Shown here piece by piece: positions 25,592 through 35,474 of a stretch of DNA of 50,751 nucleotides. A program made the position numbers and the translations under genes. Source of the stretch: Acidobacteria bacterium UBA2990 (GTDB lineage Bacteria > Acidobacteriota > Vicinamibacteria > Vicinamibacterales > UBA8438); assembly GCA_002347025.1 (NCBI GenBank), contig DEAE01000018.1, forward strand, positions 1-50,751, given 5' to 3'. How positions within the stretch are numbered: position 1 is the first letter of the stretch; every line of letters begins with the position of its first letter. The notes beneath the pieces are model-generated. The model made no database searches, had not been told where the DNA came from, and was given only the letters and a program-made list of their open reading frames with translations.

Positions 25592-27217
25592 TTAGTTGGG
25601 CATGACGCAAGTGAAGCTTGAAGCCTCATTCGTGCTCCCGACGCCATTCCATTCTGCTACTTGGGGATATGGGCAGAGAGGGCGACTCCGCACCACTTCA
25701 CCATTTTCAAGCTTGGAGGCGACCATCTGTTCTGGTGCGATGCCCTGTTCAACCCATTGTTCAAGAGCAGATAGGGCATCGAATTGGTCAGGGCCTGGGC
25801 CTCCGCGGCAATGGCCCATTCCCGGAACCATAAAAAGACGAAAAAACTCTCCCGTAGCTTCCAATGCTTCGGTGCGCTCCTGCCCAGGCTCTCCTACGAC
25901 TGCCATCACCTCTTCGTAGTAGTCGATAGTGCCGAGGGGCGAAATGTCTGCGTCGCTCCAGCCGTGGTATGCGAGTAGTTTTCCACCGCGGTCGCGTAGT
26001 GGGCGCAAGTCTGGGTCTTCGGCGTCTAGGGCGGCGCTTGTCTTGGCGATGGCAATCGGCAAATCTCGTTCGTAATTCCAGCTTCGAAAATTCCACTCTG
26101 GATCGTCGAACACCATGTATCTCATGAATCCTTCGGCGGCTCTATAGTGGGTGCCACTGTAAGGCTTTGATCCGGTAACCCACCTAGCCCAACCACTGGG
26201 ATCTGCTTCGCCGCCTGGCACGAGTCCAGGATAGAGTAACTCCCCAGCAGTGTTCTTGGGGCCAGTCCAGATATCCTCGACTGCTTGCACTTGAGTGGGA
26301 GTTAAGCAGGTAGTTTCGTCCTGTCCAGGTTTACAGGTGAGTGTTCTGGGGTCGAAGTTACACTTGCGAGGATCGTCCAGTACACCATCCTTAACACCGT
26401 CGATTGCATCGCAAGAAGCAGTGACCGCGTTACCGAGAAAGACGGCTTTTTCGGGTGGGATGTAACTCTCAGGGTTCTCGAGGGTTGCTAGGGCATACCA
26501 AAGGTGGGCGCTTGAGTAAAAACGGGTCCAAGCATGCGCAGGGTTGCCGACGACCAGACCATCAAAATCGTCTGGATACCGTTGTGCTTCCATCATGCCC
26601 TGTTGGCCGCCCTTTGAACATCCAACGTAATAGGCGTAATTTGGAGCCTGTCCATAAAAGGCTTTGGTGATGGATTTTCCGTTGACTGCTGTTACGTGGA
26701 TGGAGCGATGTCCGAAATCTTCGATCAAATCAGGTCGGTCAAGGGCCCAACTGGCGTCGAATCCGCTGGTGCTAGGGCGGACATGCCCGGTGTCGGTACT
26801 GGCTGCGGCGTAGCCGCGCCCAAGCGCACTTGCCATCGCTCCGTAACTGATGACACCCGCCATGCCGCCATTACCCGAGGTGTGGAATTTACCGTTCCAA
26901 CGGTCCAGCGGCAACCAGACTTCGAAGTTGATAGCGGGGTCGGTGGTTGCGGAGACTCGGCAGAATGCGGGAAGTGTGAGTGAACGGCTCGTTCCAGGTG
27001 GTGTGAAGGGGCCGTTAGGGATTGGTTCAGCAAGAGTTATGGTTGTGTCGGGAAGTGCTAGGTCTGCGATGTTGGCGCAGGCCATCGATGCAGCGTGGTC
27101 AGGAGCTATTTCTGCTTTTGTGCTCCCAGTGCCGCAGGCTGCCATCGTTGAGATGGCGATGACCCCAACAGTAATCGCGAATAGCCCCTTCCACCAACTG
27201 TCATTGTTTCTTTGCAT
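25592..27217 (-). CDS. Tannase/feruloyl esterase family lipoprotein
   Basis: A 541-residue protein with a lipobox (STMAAC, Cys 28), so it is probably a lipoprotein. The alpha/beta hydrolase core has the family nucleophile GCSKGGQQG (Ser about 201). Cys 200 and the later Cys in GMGHCRGGPG (His 469, Cys 470) form the CS-D-HC arrangement of tannases, in which a disulfide holds the catalytic Ser and His together. The segment CDAIDGVKDGVLDDPRKC is the disulfide-bounded calcium site of this family. The enzyme should hydrolyse aromatic esters such as galloyl or feruloyl esters; the exact substrate is open. It faces the RND gene tail to tail and is 62 bases downstream of the flavin oxidoreductase on the same strand. 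Confidence 0.87.
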   Translation of the reverse strand: MQRNNDSWWKGLFAITVGVIAISTMAACGTGSTKAEIAPDHAASMACANIADLALPDTTITLAEPIPNGPFTPPGTSRSLTLPAFCRVSATTDPAINFEVWLPLDRWNGKFHTSGNGGMAGVISYGAMASALGRGYAAASTDTGHVRPSTSGFDASWALDRPDLIEDFGHRSIHVTAVNGKSITKAFYGQAPNYAYYVGCSKGGQQGMMEAQRYPDDFDGLVVGNPAHAWTRFYSSAHLWYALATLENPESYIPPEKAVFLGNAVTASCDAIDGVKDGVLDDPRKCNFDPRTLTCKPGQDETTCLTPTQVQAVEDIWTGPKNTAGELLYPGLVPGGEADPSGWARWVTGSKPYSGTHYRAAEGFMRYMVFDDPEWNFRSWNYERDLPIAIAKTSAALDAEDPDLRPLRDRGGKLLAYHGWSDADISPLGTIDYYEEVMAVVGEPGQERTEALEATGEFFRLFMVPGMGHCRGGPGPDQFDALSALEQWVEQGIAPEQMVASKLENGEVVRSRPLCPYPQVAEWNGVGSTNEASSFTCVMPN

Positions 27218-27279
27218 GTCGTTTGTCCCAATCAGTCTTGTTGTTGTGACCTAAGTCTGTAGTGACAGCCTCTTGAGAT

Positions 27280-29244
27280 TCAGGCTCCGACCGTTGGCAT
27301 CGCTCGACGCTGCACTACTTCCTGTACAGCTCGATGTGCTTCGAGAATTGCTGCATCGGTATGTGGACTAGCTGCGGCGTCTGCGTTTGCGATGGAGATC
27401 TTTCCAAACGGCTGTCGCGCCACGACACATGGCCTTTTGTCGGTTGATGTAAAGACCCATTCCATTGGGTCGTAGAGGCTGTTGTAGGTGTAGGCATAGC
27501 CGTGTGGCCAGCGGTTAACGGTGATAGCGATGATGTCCCGCAGTGGGTCAAAGCCTCCCCCCCCGAGTACTCGACCGAGTTGGTCTCGGAGTCTCCGTTC
27601 GAAGGTAGCAAAACTTGTGTTGAGTAAATCCTGGCGTCCAATCCGATGCTGATCCTTTTTTGACCTGCCCGGTGCTGATGGGTATCGAGCTAGGCTTAGT
27701 ACGATTGGTTCGTCTGGCGATTCAGCGTGCCGCAAGTTGCCGAGGCTGACAGCCTCGTCGAGTCTGATCCGTGTGTGGTACATCGTGGGAGTAGTGATTC
27801 GGCTCACTCCGAGGCGGCGAAATGCCTGCCAGTTCCGGACGGCAACACTGGTATATACGAGCGGGGCCTTAACCCCGAATGCAAGCGCCTCACGTTGCTG
27901 GCGGGGTAATGTCGGGACGAGATAAGGAATGGTTGTGTTCCAGCAGGCCATCACGCAAGCCCTGCCTCTCACCTGATGGGTCTGTGCTCCCTGGACATAA
28001 CTCACTTCAACTTCCTGACTTGATTTGCTACCCCGATGCTTGACATTTACAACAGTGCTATTGAGTCGGATTCTCGTGGATTGGCCGGCTTGGTCTAGAA
28101 GTCCATAATTGACGCGAGCGTCGCCAACATCCTCTTGGGTGTTTCCTGGCACGGCCGTTGGAATAAGCCATCGCACTAGGAGGCGGGTTATCGTAGCGTT
28201 GCCGTCCGGGAAGTGGACCGCTTGATCTCCTGATCGTTGGCGGCCGTGTTGGCCGCCTGGAAGGTCACTCAGTACACCACCGGGAGTTGGTTCCAATTTC
28301 ATTCCGTTGAACCCAGGTAATTCCATTTCCCACGCAAAGAGAGCCGGCAGGGCATCGGCACCGACGGAGAAGCTGCTGTGGCCAGCGTTCTGAAAGAACC
28401 ACATCGCCTCGGGGTGAACCTGTACTAAGTTCAACATGAAGTCCGTATAGCTCATCTTCGCTAGGCGTTCCTTTTTTTCGGCTGATGAGAGTCCTGGTAG
28501 GAAGTCCGGTAATGTCGTCTCATACAGTCGTGTGAGGTCTTGGCGTGCCGCGTTCGATAGTGGTGTCTGTGACAGAAAGTCAGCCGTATATCCTGGGGAA
28601 CCGCCTCGTTTTACGAGCCTATCTACTCCCCACGTTTCTCGGTCGAAAAAATAGGCTGAACCAAGTCCCATGCGCTGATACATACGGCGGCTTTCGGAGT
28701 TGTCCACCAGAAAGCGCTCAAGGTCGATTCCGATCGCTTCTAGTAGTGCTAGAGAGGGTCCGTTGTAGCGATCGGGGGATTCGATATTCAGCGTGCCTCC
28801 GTTGAGTGCCAACATCCGGCCGTTGTAATGGAACTCGTTCCTTTTGGCGTGGCCGCCGAAGTCGTCATGATTGTCGAGAATCAGCACCTTCACGTCGGGT
28901 CCGGCGTAGGTGAGAAAGAAATATGCTGCTGCCAGACCACTGATGCCACCGCCGACGACCACTAGGTCATAACGTTCACCGGTATCAGTAGCCCCGCCAA
29001 GATTCCATCCGCGCTGGTCACGCATCTGGTGTCCGACTTCCCAGGAGCCATCATGGCTGCCACGCATTCCAGTCCTAGCTGGTGGGTAGTTTGCTTCTTG
29101 GCCTGAGGATCCTTGCGTTTGATGCGCCCTTGCCGTCCTAGGGCAGGTCATTGCCCCGCCGATCGGTAAAGCGATGCCGTTGATGAAGTCTCGGCGGGTT
29201 ATCTGTTGATACATGCCAATATCGCGGTCGCGGGCATTCGCCAT
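27280..29244 (-). CDS. Tat-exported FAD oxidoreductase, spermidine-dehydrogenase-like
   Basis: A 654-residue flavoprotein. ATG 29244 has GGAGA upstream with 6-base spacing; the in-frame TTG one codon earlier does not. The N-terminus has a twin-arginine signal (ITRRDFINGIA). The FAD-binding dinucleotide motif is LVVVGGGISGLAAAYF (about residues 95-109), followed by ILDNHDDFGGHAKRNEF, the second FAD-contact region of amine-oxidase-like enzymes. Overall length and the Tat signal match periplasmic spermidine dehydrogenase-like proteins. The natural substrate is not determined by sequence. It is downstream of the small anchored protein (29335-29784) and upstream of the tannase; these three minus-strand genes may be co-transcribed. 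Confidence 0.82.
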   Translation of the reverse strand: MANARDRDIGMYQQITRRDFINGIALPIGGAMTCPRTARAHQTQGSSGQEANYPPARTGMRGSHDGSWEVGHQMRDQRGWNLGGATDTGERYDLVVVGGGISGLAAAYFFLTYAGPDVKVLILDNHDDFGGHAKRNEFHYNGRMLALNGGTLNIESPDRYNGPSLALLEAIGIDLERFLVDNSESRRMYQRMGLGSAYFFDRETWGVDRLVKRGGSPGYTADFLSQTPLSNAARQDLTRLYETTLPDFLPGLSSAEKKERLAKMSYTDFMLNLVQVHPEAMWFFQNAGHSSFSVGADALPALFAWEMELPGFNGMKLEPTPGGVLSDLPGGQHGRQRSGDQAVHFPDGNATITRLLVRWLIPTAVPGNTQEDVGDARVNYGLLDQAGQSTRIRLNSTVVNVKHRGSKSSQEVEVSYVQGAQTHQVRGRACVMACWNTTIPYLVPTLPRQQREALAFGVKAPLVYTSVAVRNWQAFRRLGVSRITTPTMYHTRIRLDEAVSLGNLRHAESPDEPIVLSLARYPSAPGRSKKDQHRIGRQDLLNTSFATFERRLRDQLGRVLGGGGFDPLRDIIAITVNRWPHGYAYTYNSLYDPMEWVFTSTDKRPCVVARQPFGKISIANADAAASPHTDAAILEAHRAVQEVVQRRAMPTVGA

Positions 29245-29334
29245 CAAGATTCTCCAGACTCGTCGGGGTAGACAGGGTCCCTGTTTTCCATGAACGTTGG
29301 TTTAGAGGGCGTCTTGGCTAGGGCTTCTGTTATC

Positions 29335-29784
29335 TCAGGGGGGCCAATCGTAAGCGAGTTCGATATAGCCGTCGCGACCTGTCCATTGCATACGACGTGC
29401 CGGGAGGTCTGAGTTGTCACCAAGTTGGTGAATATAGACCAGAATCTCGTCGTAGTCGTCCTGGATTGGCTCAATCAAGGCGTGAGCGATCGCCTCAGTT
29501 TGGGATGGGTCTTCTGCCTCGACTTCGATGACGAAAGCACCATGGGCAGTGGCCATGTTGCGGACATACCAACTCTCGTTAACAAGCAGTGGTTCAGCTG
29601 GCTCCTCGGTTGTCCAGTCAGCTACGGCGTCTACCCCCGCCACCTCAATCTCCGATGGTGCGGATTGGGTCGGTGTCGGTTGGTGGATTAAATGCCTGAT
29701 GAGTAAGAGGACTGCGCAGATGCCAAGACCTAACCGGAGCCAACCGCGGAGACCGATGACGAATGGAAGGGGCCTCAAAGACAT
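29335..29784 (-). CDS. Small membrane-anchored protein of unknown function
   Basis: A 149-residue protein with one membrane helix near the N-terminus (about residues 14-28), followed by a Pro/Ser/Thr linker and an acidic C-terminal domain (about 60-149). That domain has alternating strands and helices (VRNMATAHGAFVIEVEAED, AIAHALIEPIQDDYDEILVYIHQL). AGGA lies 7 bases before ATG 29784. The fold is unrecognised; the ending GYIELAYDWPP looks like an edge strand. It precedes the flavin oxidoreductase with a 90-base gap, so it may belong to the same unit. Confidence 0.6.
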   Translation of the reverse strand: MSLRPLPFVIGLRGWLRLGLGICAVLLLIRHLIHQPTPTQSAPSEIEVAGVDAVADWTTEEPAEPLLVNESWYVRNMATAHGAFVIEVEAEDPSQTEAIAHALIEPIQDDYDEILVYIHQLGDNSDLPARRMQWTGRDGYIELAYDWPP

Positions 29785-29935
29785 GGGGTAGTCCTAGTCT
29801 TTTTGGTTTAGACGGAAATCTCGACGCCGTCTGGTAGTTAACAAAACGTGGCAGGATAGCATGGGTGAGACTGATCCTAGTTTCTATAGTGGTTGGTAGC
29901 TGTTAGTGTTCCGCCGTTTGGGTAGATGTGTTTGC

Positions 29936-30823
29936 TTAGATGTGTAAATTGCCCCGGCCGGTGCCGACGAACGAGTAGAGGGTCATTCCGGCGGCTGCGG
30001 CCATATCGACTGCAAGGCTCGAGGCAGCGCCTACAGACACCATCACCGGGATTGCTGCCTTCAACGCTTTTTGAACCAGTTCGAACCCGGCGCGCCCGCT
30101 GACAACCAGAATGTGGTCCTTGAGTGAAGTAGCGCCTTGGATTACTGCTCGGCCGATCACTTTGTCGACAGCATTGTGGCGGCCAATGTCCTCCCTGACA
30201 CACAACAGCTCGCCGGTGAGGGTGAATAAACCAGCGGCGTGTATACCTCCTGTAGCCTCAAAAAGGATCTGGTGAGGTCGCATAGTTTCTGGGAGCGACT
30301 CAAGCAGTTCGGATGAGCAGTTGACCGGACTTAGCGACGGTAGAGGCTGGTCGAGATCTTCGAGGCGTTCCTTACCACAGACGCCGCAGGCAGCGGTTGC
30401 TCGGAATTCCCGCTGTGCCCGGTCGACCACCGCCATCTCTGGGGCCTTTTGAAGTGCAACTAGAACACGGTCACCTTGGCCGACCCGACCGATTGCTAGT
30501 TCGCTTCGGACTGCAGCTGTCGATTCAGGTTGTACACAGACCGATGCTATCTGGCCAGAACCGGTGACAATGCCTTCAGCAAAAAGAAACCCCACAGCCA
30601 ACTCTTCGTCATGACCAGGTGTTCGCATTGTGACCACGAGCGGGCGCTGGTCTACCTGGATCTCGAGAGGGGCCTCAACCGCGACCAGGTCAGAGACTAC
30701 TGCTCCATGTCGCTTCCGCACCGAAACCTGTTGGATCCCTGGAGGTGCCTCAGGTGGAACTTTGCTGGCCACAGATTGAATTGTAGCGTTCTGGGGCTCA
30801 TCTGTGCTGTTGGAAATGGCCAT
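29936..30823 (-). CDS. fdhD: Formate dehydrogenase sulfurtransferase FdhD
   Basis: A 295-residue protein matching FdhD. It contains the catalytic CGVCGKE motif (two Cys about residues 146-149), the upstream substrate-binding segment PGHDEELAVGFLFAEGI, the downstream VREDIGRHNAVDKVIG helix, and the C-terminal SGRAGFELVQKA and GTGRGNL segments. FdhD passes sulfur from the IscS desulfurase to the molybdenum cofactor of formate dehydrogenase, producing the sulfido ligand needed for activity. It is divergent from the formate dehydrogenase operon across 107 bases. The N-terminus (about 30 residues, Asn/Pro-rich) is longer than usual and ATG 30823 has no ribosome-binding site, so the true start may be further in. 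Confidence 0.92.
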   Translation of the reverse strand: MAISNSTDEPQNATIQSVASKVPPEAPPGIQQVSVRKRHGAVVSDLVAVEAPLEIQVDQRPLVVTMRTPGHDEELAVGFLFAEGIVTGSGQIASVCVQPESTAAVRSELAIGRVGQGDRVLVALQKAPEMAVVDRAQREFRATAACGVCGKERLEDLDQPLPSLSPVNCSSELLESLPETMRPHQILFEATGGIHAAGLFTLTGELLCVREDIGRHNAVDKVIGRAVIQGATSLKDHILVVSGRAGFELVQKALKAAIPVMVSVGAASSLAVDMAAAAGMTLYSFVGTGRGNLHI

Positions 30824-30930
30824 CTAAGACATTCGCTCGATATTGTTGGCTGGGTCCGGACCAGTAGGCACGCTCGACCGTTTTACTAACATCATGTATT
30901 CGGAGTCCGTGTGCTAATGTAGGCAGTGAA
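30824..30930. promoter_or_regulatory. Divergent regulatory region of the formate dehydrogenase locus
   Basis: These 107 bases lie between the starts of fdhD and the catalytic subunit gene and must hold promoters for both. I could not identify a convincing -35/-10 pair or a known operator. Confidence 0.35.
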
Positions 30931-33930
30931 ATGTCGATATCCCGACGAACCTTCCTGAAGACTTCTGTTGCGGGTGCCATGGGCGTCAGTGCGCTTGGTT
31001 TGGACCTGAAGCCAGCCTACGCGGCAGTTCGACAGCTCAAGATCAGAAATGCCAGGGAGTACAAAACTGTCTGTCCCTACTGTGCCGTAGGCTGCGGCAC
31101 GATTGCCTACGTGCATGGCACCGGTGGTTTGAACACGACGAATACGGTCATTCATGTCGAAGGTGATCCCGATAGCCCGATTAATGGCGGGACGCTCTGT
31201 CCAAAGGGTGCCTCGCAAATGCAATTAGCGATTAGCCCACGGTTGCGTAAGAGTCCGATGTACCGGGAGCCTGGGGCCAGCGAGTGGCGAGAGGTCGACT
31301 GGGATTTCGCAATGGACTGGTTCGCGCGCAAGTTTAAAGAGACTCGCGACGCAACGTTTATCCAGCAGGACAATGAGGGACGAACAGTTAACCGTTGCAA
31401 CGGTATTGCTTGGGTTGGTAGCGCTACTGTGGCCAATGAGGACGCCTACCTGATAACCAAGACAATGCGGGCTATGGGGCTGACCTACATCGATCATCAG
31501 GCTCGCATATGACACAGCCCCACGGTGGCCAGTCTGGCCGCCACGTTCGGTCGGGGTGCAATGACCAACCATTGGAAGGATATTAAGAATGCAGATGTAG
31601 TCTTGGTCATGGGGGCCAACCCTGCCGAGAATCACCCCTGCGGTTTCAAGTGGGCGATTGAGGCACGTGACGAGAACGGTGCCGCGTTGCTCACGATTGA
31701 TCCACGGTTTACAAGGACTTCTGCGGTTGCCGACAAACATATGCAGATTCGGCCTGGGTCTGATATCGCGGTACTCGGTGGGCTAATACGGTATATCCTC
31801 ACCAACAATCTACACCACACTGAATACGTACAAGAGCACACGAACGCATCGTTCCTGGTTGGTGGCGACTTTGGGTTCGAAGATGGGCTGTTCTCTGGTT
31901 TTGAGGAGGCTACGAGTGCCTACGACAAGGCTTCTTGGGGATATGAGTTTGGTTCGGACGGTTATGTTCGGCGCGATCAAACCCTCCAGGATCCACGCTG
32001 TGTCTTTCAACTGCTCCAGCGGCATTACGAACGCTACACACCAGAAATGGTTGCGCAGATCGCCGGTTGTTCAGTCGAGAAGTTCCTGGAGATGGCTGAA
32101 ATCATTGGCTCAACTGGACGGGCTGATCGGGTGGGAACCATCATGTATGCCGTTGGTTGGACGATGCACACGGTCGGCAGTCAGATTATTCGAACAGCCG
32201 CTATCATGCAGTTGCTGCTGGGCAACATCGGTCGGCCTGGTGGTGGAATCAATGCTTTGCGTGGGCACGCCAACGTGCAGGGAGCCACCGACCATGCAAT
32301 CGTGGCGGGTATTCTGCCAGGGTATCTCAAAGTTCCTACTCCAGAACAGGAAACCTTACGCGACCACCTGGATGCGTCGACACCAAGCCCCCTTGTACCA
32401 GATACGTCTAATTATTGGGGTAATTATCCCAACTTTTTGGTGTCGCAGCTTAAGGCTTGGTTTGGGGAAAACGCTACACCTGCTAACGAGTTTGGGTATC
32501 AGTACCTTGGCAAACAAGAGGGCGACGCTACTTGGCTATCAATCTGGGATGAGGCCTACCAAGGGCGACTTGAAGGTTTTATAGCCCTTGGATTTAATCC
32601 GCTGCTGGCCGGTCCAGATGTTCCCAGGCTGATCGAATCGATGTCACGCCTGAAGTGGAAAGTTGTGATTGACCCTTTCATGCTTGACAGTGCCGAATTT
32701 TGGCGTTCGCCCGGGGTGAACCCAGCTAATATCGAGACCGAGGTGATGTATTTACCGACCACCCACTGGATTGAACGTGATGGCTCGTTCACTAACAGTG
32801 GTCGCTGGGCGCAGTGGAAAGAAAAGGCGATCGACCCACCAGATGGAGTGCGGTCCGATACCTACGTGCTGTCCGAATTGTTCTGGCGGGTGAAAGAGCT
32901 CTACCGACAGGAGGGCGGCGCCTACAACGAGCCGATCCAGCACTTAACTTGGGATTATCTGAACCCACGACAGCCGACTCTCGTCGAGTTGGCCAAAGAG
33001 ATCAACGGCTTTAACCAGCAGACTGGAGAGCTTCTGTCTTCGTTTGGAGAGCTTCGTGCTGATGGTTCAACTACAGCTGGGAACTGGATTTATACCGGGA
33101 GCTATACCGAGGATGGAAACATGATGTCGCGGCGGGGGACTGCCGATCCGACTGGCCTCGGTATGCATCACGATTGGGCATTTAGCTGGCCTTTAAACCG
33201 GAGGGTCCTTTATAACCGCGCGTCGGCCGATGCAGCCGGGAACCCTTGGGATCAGAAGCGGTCTGGGATTGCTTGGACGGGGCGAGAATGGATCGGCGAT
33301 GTTCCCGACTATGGTCGGACTACTCCTCCAGGCGCAGCTGGTGCTTTCATCATGACCGAAGAAGGAGTAGCCCGTCTTTTTAGCAGTCAACTGGCAGATG
33401 GTCCTTTCTCGGAGCATTACGAGCCGGTTGAAAGTCCTACGGTCAATGCACTGCATGAATCGGTGCCGATAAACCCGGTCATTAACTGGTATGACGGTGT
33501 GCGCGAGACGTTGGCAGCAGCGACCGATAACTTTCCTTATGCCTGTACAGTCTATCGGGTAGTAGAACACGAGCACTTTGTGACCCGGAACGTGCCGCTT
33601 CTGGTTGAGGCGATGCCAGACTTTTTTGTCGAAATTCCAGAAGGTCTCGCGGCTGAAAAAGGGATCGACAACGGTGGACGGGCCAGAGTTTGGTCCAAGC
33701 GTGGGTCGGTTGAAGGTGTGGCGATTGTGACGAAGCGGATCAAACCATTGACAGTAAATGGCAAGACGGTTTGGACTATTGGCATTCCGGTTCACTGGGG
33801 ATTTGTCGGTATCACTCAAGGGTCAATGGCGAACTTGTTAACCCCGTATGTGGGTGATGCTAATACTCGTTGTCCTGAATTCAAGTCGTTCCTTGTGAAT
33901 GTTGAGCGGGCGGAGTCAAGTCTGGCCTAG
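30931..33930 (+). CDS. fdnG: Formate dehydrogenase catalytic subunit, selenoprotein (Sec at codon 194)
   Basis: One continuous gene of 999 residues if TGA 31510-31512 is read as selenocysteine. A conventional reading gives two fragments (30931-31512 and a frame opening at 31525) that are in phase with no shift. The N-terminus has a Tat signal (SRRTFLK). CPYCAVGC and GTLCPKG supply the four Cys (48, 51, 55, 90) of a [4Fe-4S] cluster. Then comes ARI-Sec-HSPTVASL and TFGRGAMTNHW, closely like E. coli FdnG/FdoG, where the Mo/W-ligating Sec is residue 196. Bis-MGD-binding segments follow to the C-terminus. The enzyme oxidises formate to CO2 in the periplasm. Genes for the FeS and cytochrome b subunits follow in order, giving an FDH-N/FDH-O type complex that sends electrons to quinone. 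Confidence 0.94.
31513..31542 (+). promoter_or_regulatory. SECIS-like hairpin directing UGA to selenocysteine
   Basis: After the TGA at 31510-31512 there are 11 bases, then GGTGGCC (31524-31530) pairs fully with GGCCGCC (31536-31542) around AGTCT. In E. coli fdhF the upper SECIS stem also begins 11 bases after UGA and its loop contains GU, the SelB contact. Here A and T of the loop can also pair, leaving a GTC tip. The bulged U of the E. coli element is not evident. Confidence 0.8.
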
Positions 33931-33975
33931 AACATCAACCGAGCAGAACATCACAGGTAGAGAGTAGCTGTTCTC

Positions 33976-34839
33976 ATGTCAGACACTTTGTCCATCAAGC
34001 GCATTTCGGCGAGTCCGAGCGCCTTAATCCCACTGGAGTCTCTCCGATCTGGTGGGCCAGTCTATTCGAAGTTGGTCGACATCTCGAAGTGTATCGGTTG
34101 CAAGGGATGTGAGGTTGCCTGTAAGGAATGGAACGACCTCAAAGTTGAGCAAACGAGTAATTTCGGCAGCATGCAGAGCCACCAGGATTTGTCTTCCAAT
34201 ACTTGGTTGTTGATGCGTTTCAATGAGGTTGAGGATGGGGACGACCTGCATTGGTTAATCAAGAAGGACGCCTGTCTTCACTGCGAGGAGCCAGGTTGCT
34301 TGTTCGCCTGTCCGGCCCCAGGCGCCATCGTTCAGTACCAAAATGGAATTGTCGACTTCAATCAGGAAAATTGTATCGGTTGTCAGTATTGTGTGTCGGG
34401 CTGTCCGTTTGACATACCCCGTTTCGACAAACAAACGAAAACGGTTGCAAAGTGCAACATGTGTATAGATCGTGTGGAGGCTGGCCTTGAACCGGCTTGC
34501 GTGAAGACTTGCCCTACTAATGCTATCGAGTGGGGGATCAAGGACGACATGTTGGCCCAAGCTGAAAAGAAGGTTGAGACTTTGCGAAAGCGCGGTTACG
34601 ACCACGCTGCTGTCTATAACCCTGGTGGAGTAGGGGGGACGCACATGATGTACGTGGTACCGCATGGAGACCGTCTGAACGACTACAGCCTACCCGCACA
34701 TCCGGTTGCTAGCCCAGGACCTCTGCGCGGCCTGAACGTGTTTCAACGCATAGGCTCTTATCTGTTCGGCGCTGGTGTCATCTCGGCATTAGCTCATTTT
34801 CTTGCGGTTGGACCAGAGAGTCCCGAGGACCACGCCTGA
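33976..34839 (+). CDS. fdnH: Formate dehydrogenase iron-sulfur (beta) subunit
   Basis: A 287-residue ferredoxin-like protein. CIGCKGCEVACKEW (Cys 39, 42, 45, 49), CLHCEEPGCLFACP, CIGCQYCVSGCP and CNMCIDR...CVKTCP provide ligands for four [4Fe-4S] clusters, as in E. coli FdnH/FdoH. A C-terminal membrane helix (about 258-278, YLFGAGVISALAHFLAV) anchors it on the periplasmic side of the membrane. It carries electrons from the catalytic subunit to the cytochrome b subunit. It lies 45 bases after the catalytic gene and 20 bases before the gamma subunit gene. It has no Tat signal of its own, consistent with export as a complex with the catalytic subunit. Confidence 0.93.
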   Translation: MSDTLSIKRISASPSALIPLESLRSGGPVYSKLVDISKCIGCKGCEVACKEWNDLKVEQTSNFGSMQSHQDLSSNTWLLMRFNEVEDGDDLHWLIKKDACLHCEEPGCLFACPAPGAIVQYQNGIVDFNQENCIGCQYCVSGCPFDIPRFDKQTKTVAKCNMCIDRVEAGLEPACVKTCPTNAIEWGIKDDMLAQAEKKVETLRKRGYDHAAVYNPGGVGGTHMMYVVPHGDRLNDYSLPAHPVASPGPLRGLNVFQRIGSYLFGAGVISALAHFLAVGPESPEDHA

Positions 34840-34859
34840 AGCCTTGAGGCCGCTTCGCC

Positions 34860-35474
34860 ATGGCAAAATCTTTCCTGCGTCGTTTCACCTATTTTGAACG
34901 GGTCGTGCATTGGGTGGTCGGTGTTACCTTTGTGCTGCTCCTGCTGACGGGGTTGGCCTTTGCCTACCCATCGCTGTTCTGGTTGACGACTTTTCTTGGT
35001 GGTGGTTCTGCCGCGCGTGTGCTGCACCCTCAGATAGGGGCCGTATTTGGTGTGGGCTTATTGCTAATGTTCGGACTGTGGGTGCGAGATATGTTTCTCG
35101 ACAGTCAGGACAGGCAGTGGCTAGGGGCTATTAAGCACTATGCTGCCCACGAGCGAGATAAAGTACCGCCGGCAGGAAAATACAATGCCGGGCAAAAACT
35201 GTTTTTCTGGGTCCAAAGCCTACTGGGGATTGTGTTTGTGGCCAGCGGACTGTTGTTGTGGTTTCCGGAAGGCTTTGGACCTGGCCTTCTAAACAGCATG
35301 CGACTACTGCACTACCTTGCAACGCTTGGGGGTGGCTTGTTCCTGATAGTCCACGTTTATCTAGGGACCATCGCCTACCCGGGTACAGCTCGAGGCATGA
35401 TCGATGGAAAGGTGACACCAGAATGGGCACGCTTGCACCATCCACGGTGGACCGGTGAGCGGGTCGAGCGTTGA
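34860..35474 (+). CDS. fdnI: Formate dehydrogenase cytochrome b (gamma) subunit
   Basis: A 204-residue integral membrane protein with four helices (about 15-35, 52-75, 114-134, 150-172). His 17 (RVVHWV), His 56 (LHPQIG), His 151 (LLHYLA) and His 165 (IVHVYLG) correspond closely to the four haem b ligands of E. coli FdnI (18, 57, 155, 169), so two b haems are expected. It takes electrons from the beta subunit and reduces quinone near the cytoplasmic face. GAGG 9 bases upstream supports ATG 34860. Its last 4 bases overlap the start proposed for fdhE, so the two are translationally coupled. Confidence 0.92.
   Translation: MAKSFLRRFTYFERVVHWVVGVTFVLLLLTGLAFAYPSLFWLTTFLGGGSAARVLHPQIGAVFGVGLLLMFGLWVRDMFLDSQDRQWLGAIKHYAAHERDKVPPAGKYNAGQKLFFWVQSLLGIVFVASGLLLWFPEGFGPGLLNSMRLLHYLATLGGGLFLIVHVYLGTIAYPGTARGMIDGKVTPEWARLHHPRWTGERVER

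Noticed and set aside
31510..31525. Frameshift or pseudogene in the formate dehydrogenase gene
   Set aside because: The frame is continuous across the TGA and both sides match the family, with a SECIS-like hairpin at the right distance. Selenocysteine explains it better.
33193..33819. Long minus-strand frame inside the formate dehydrogenase gene
   Set aside because: It is a shadow of the strongly coding plus strand, with Cys/His/Arg-rich composition and no family features.
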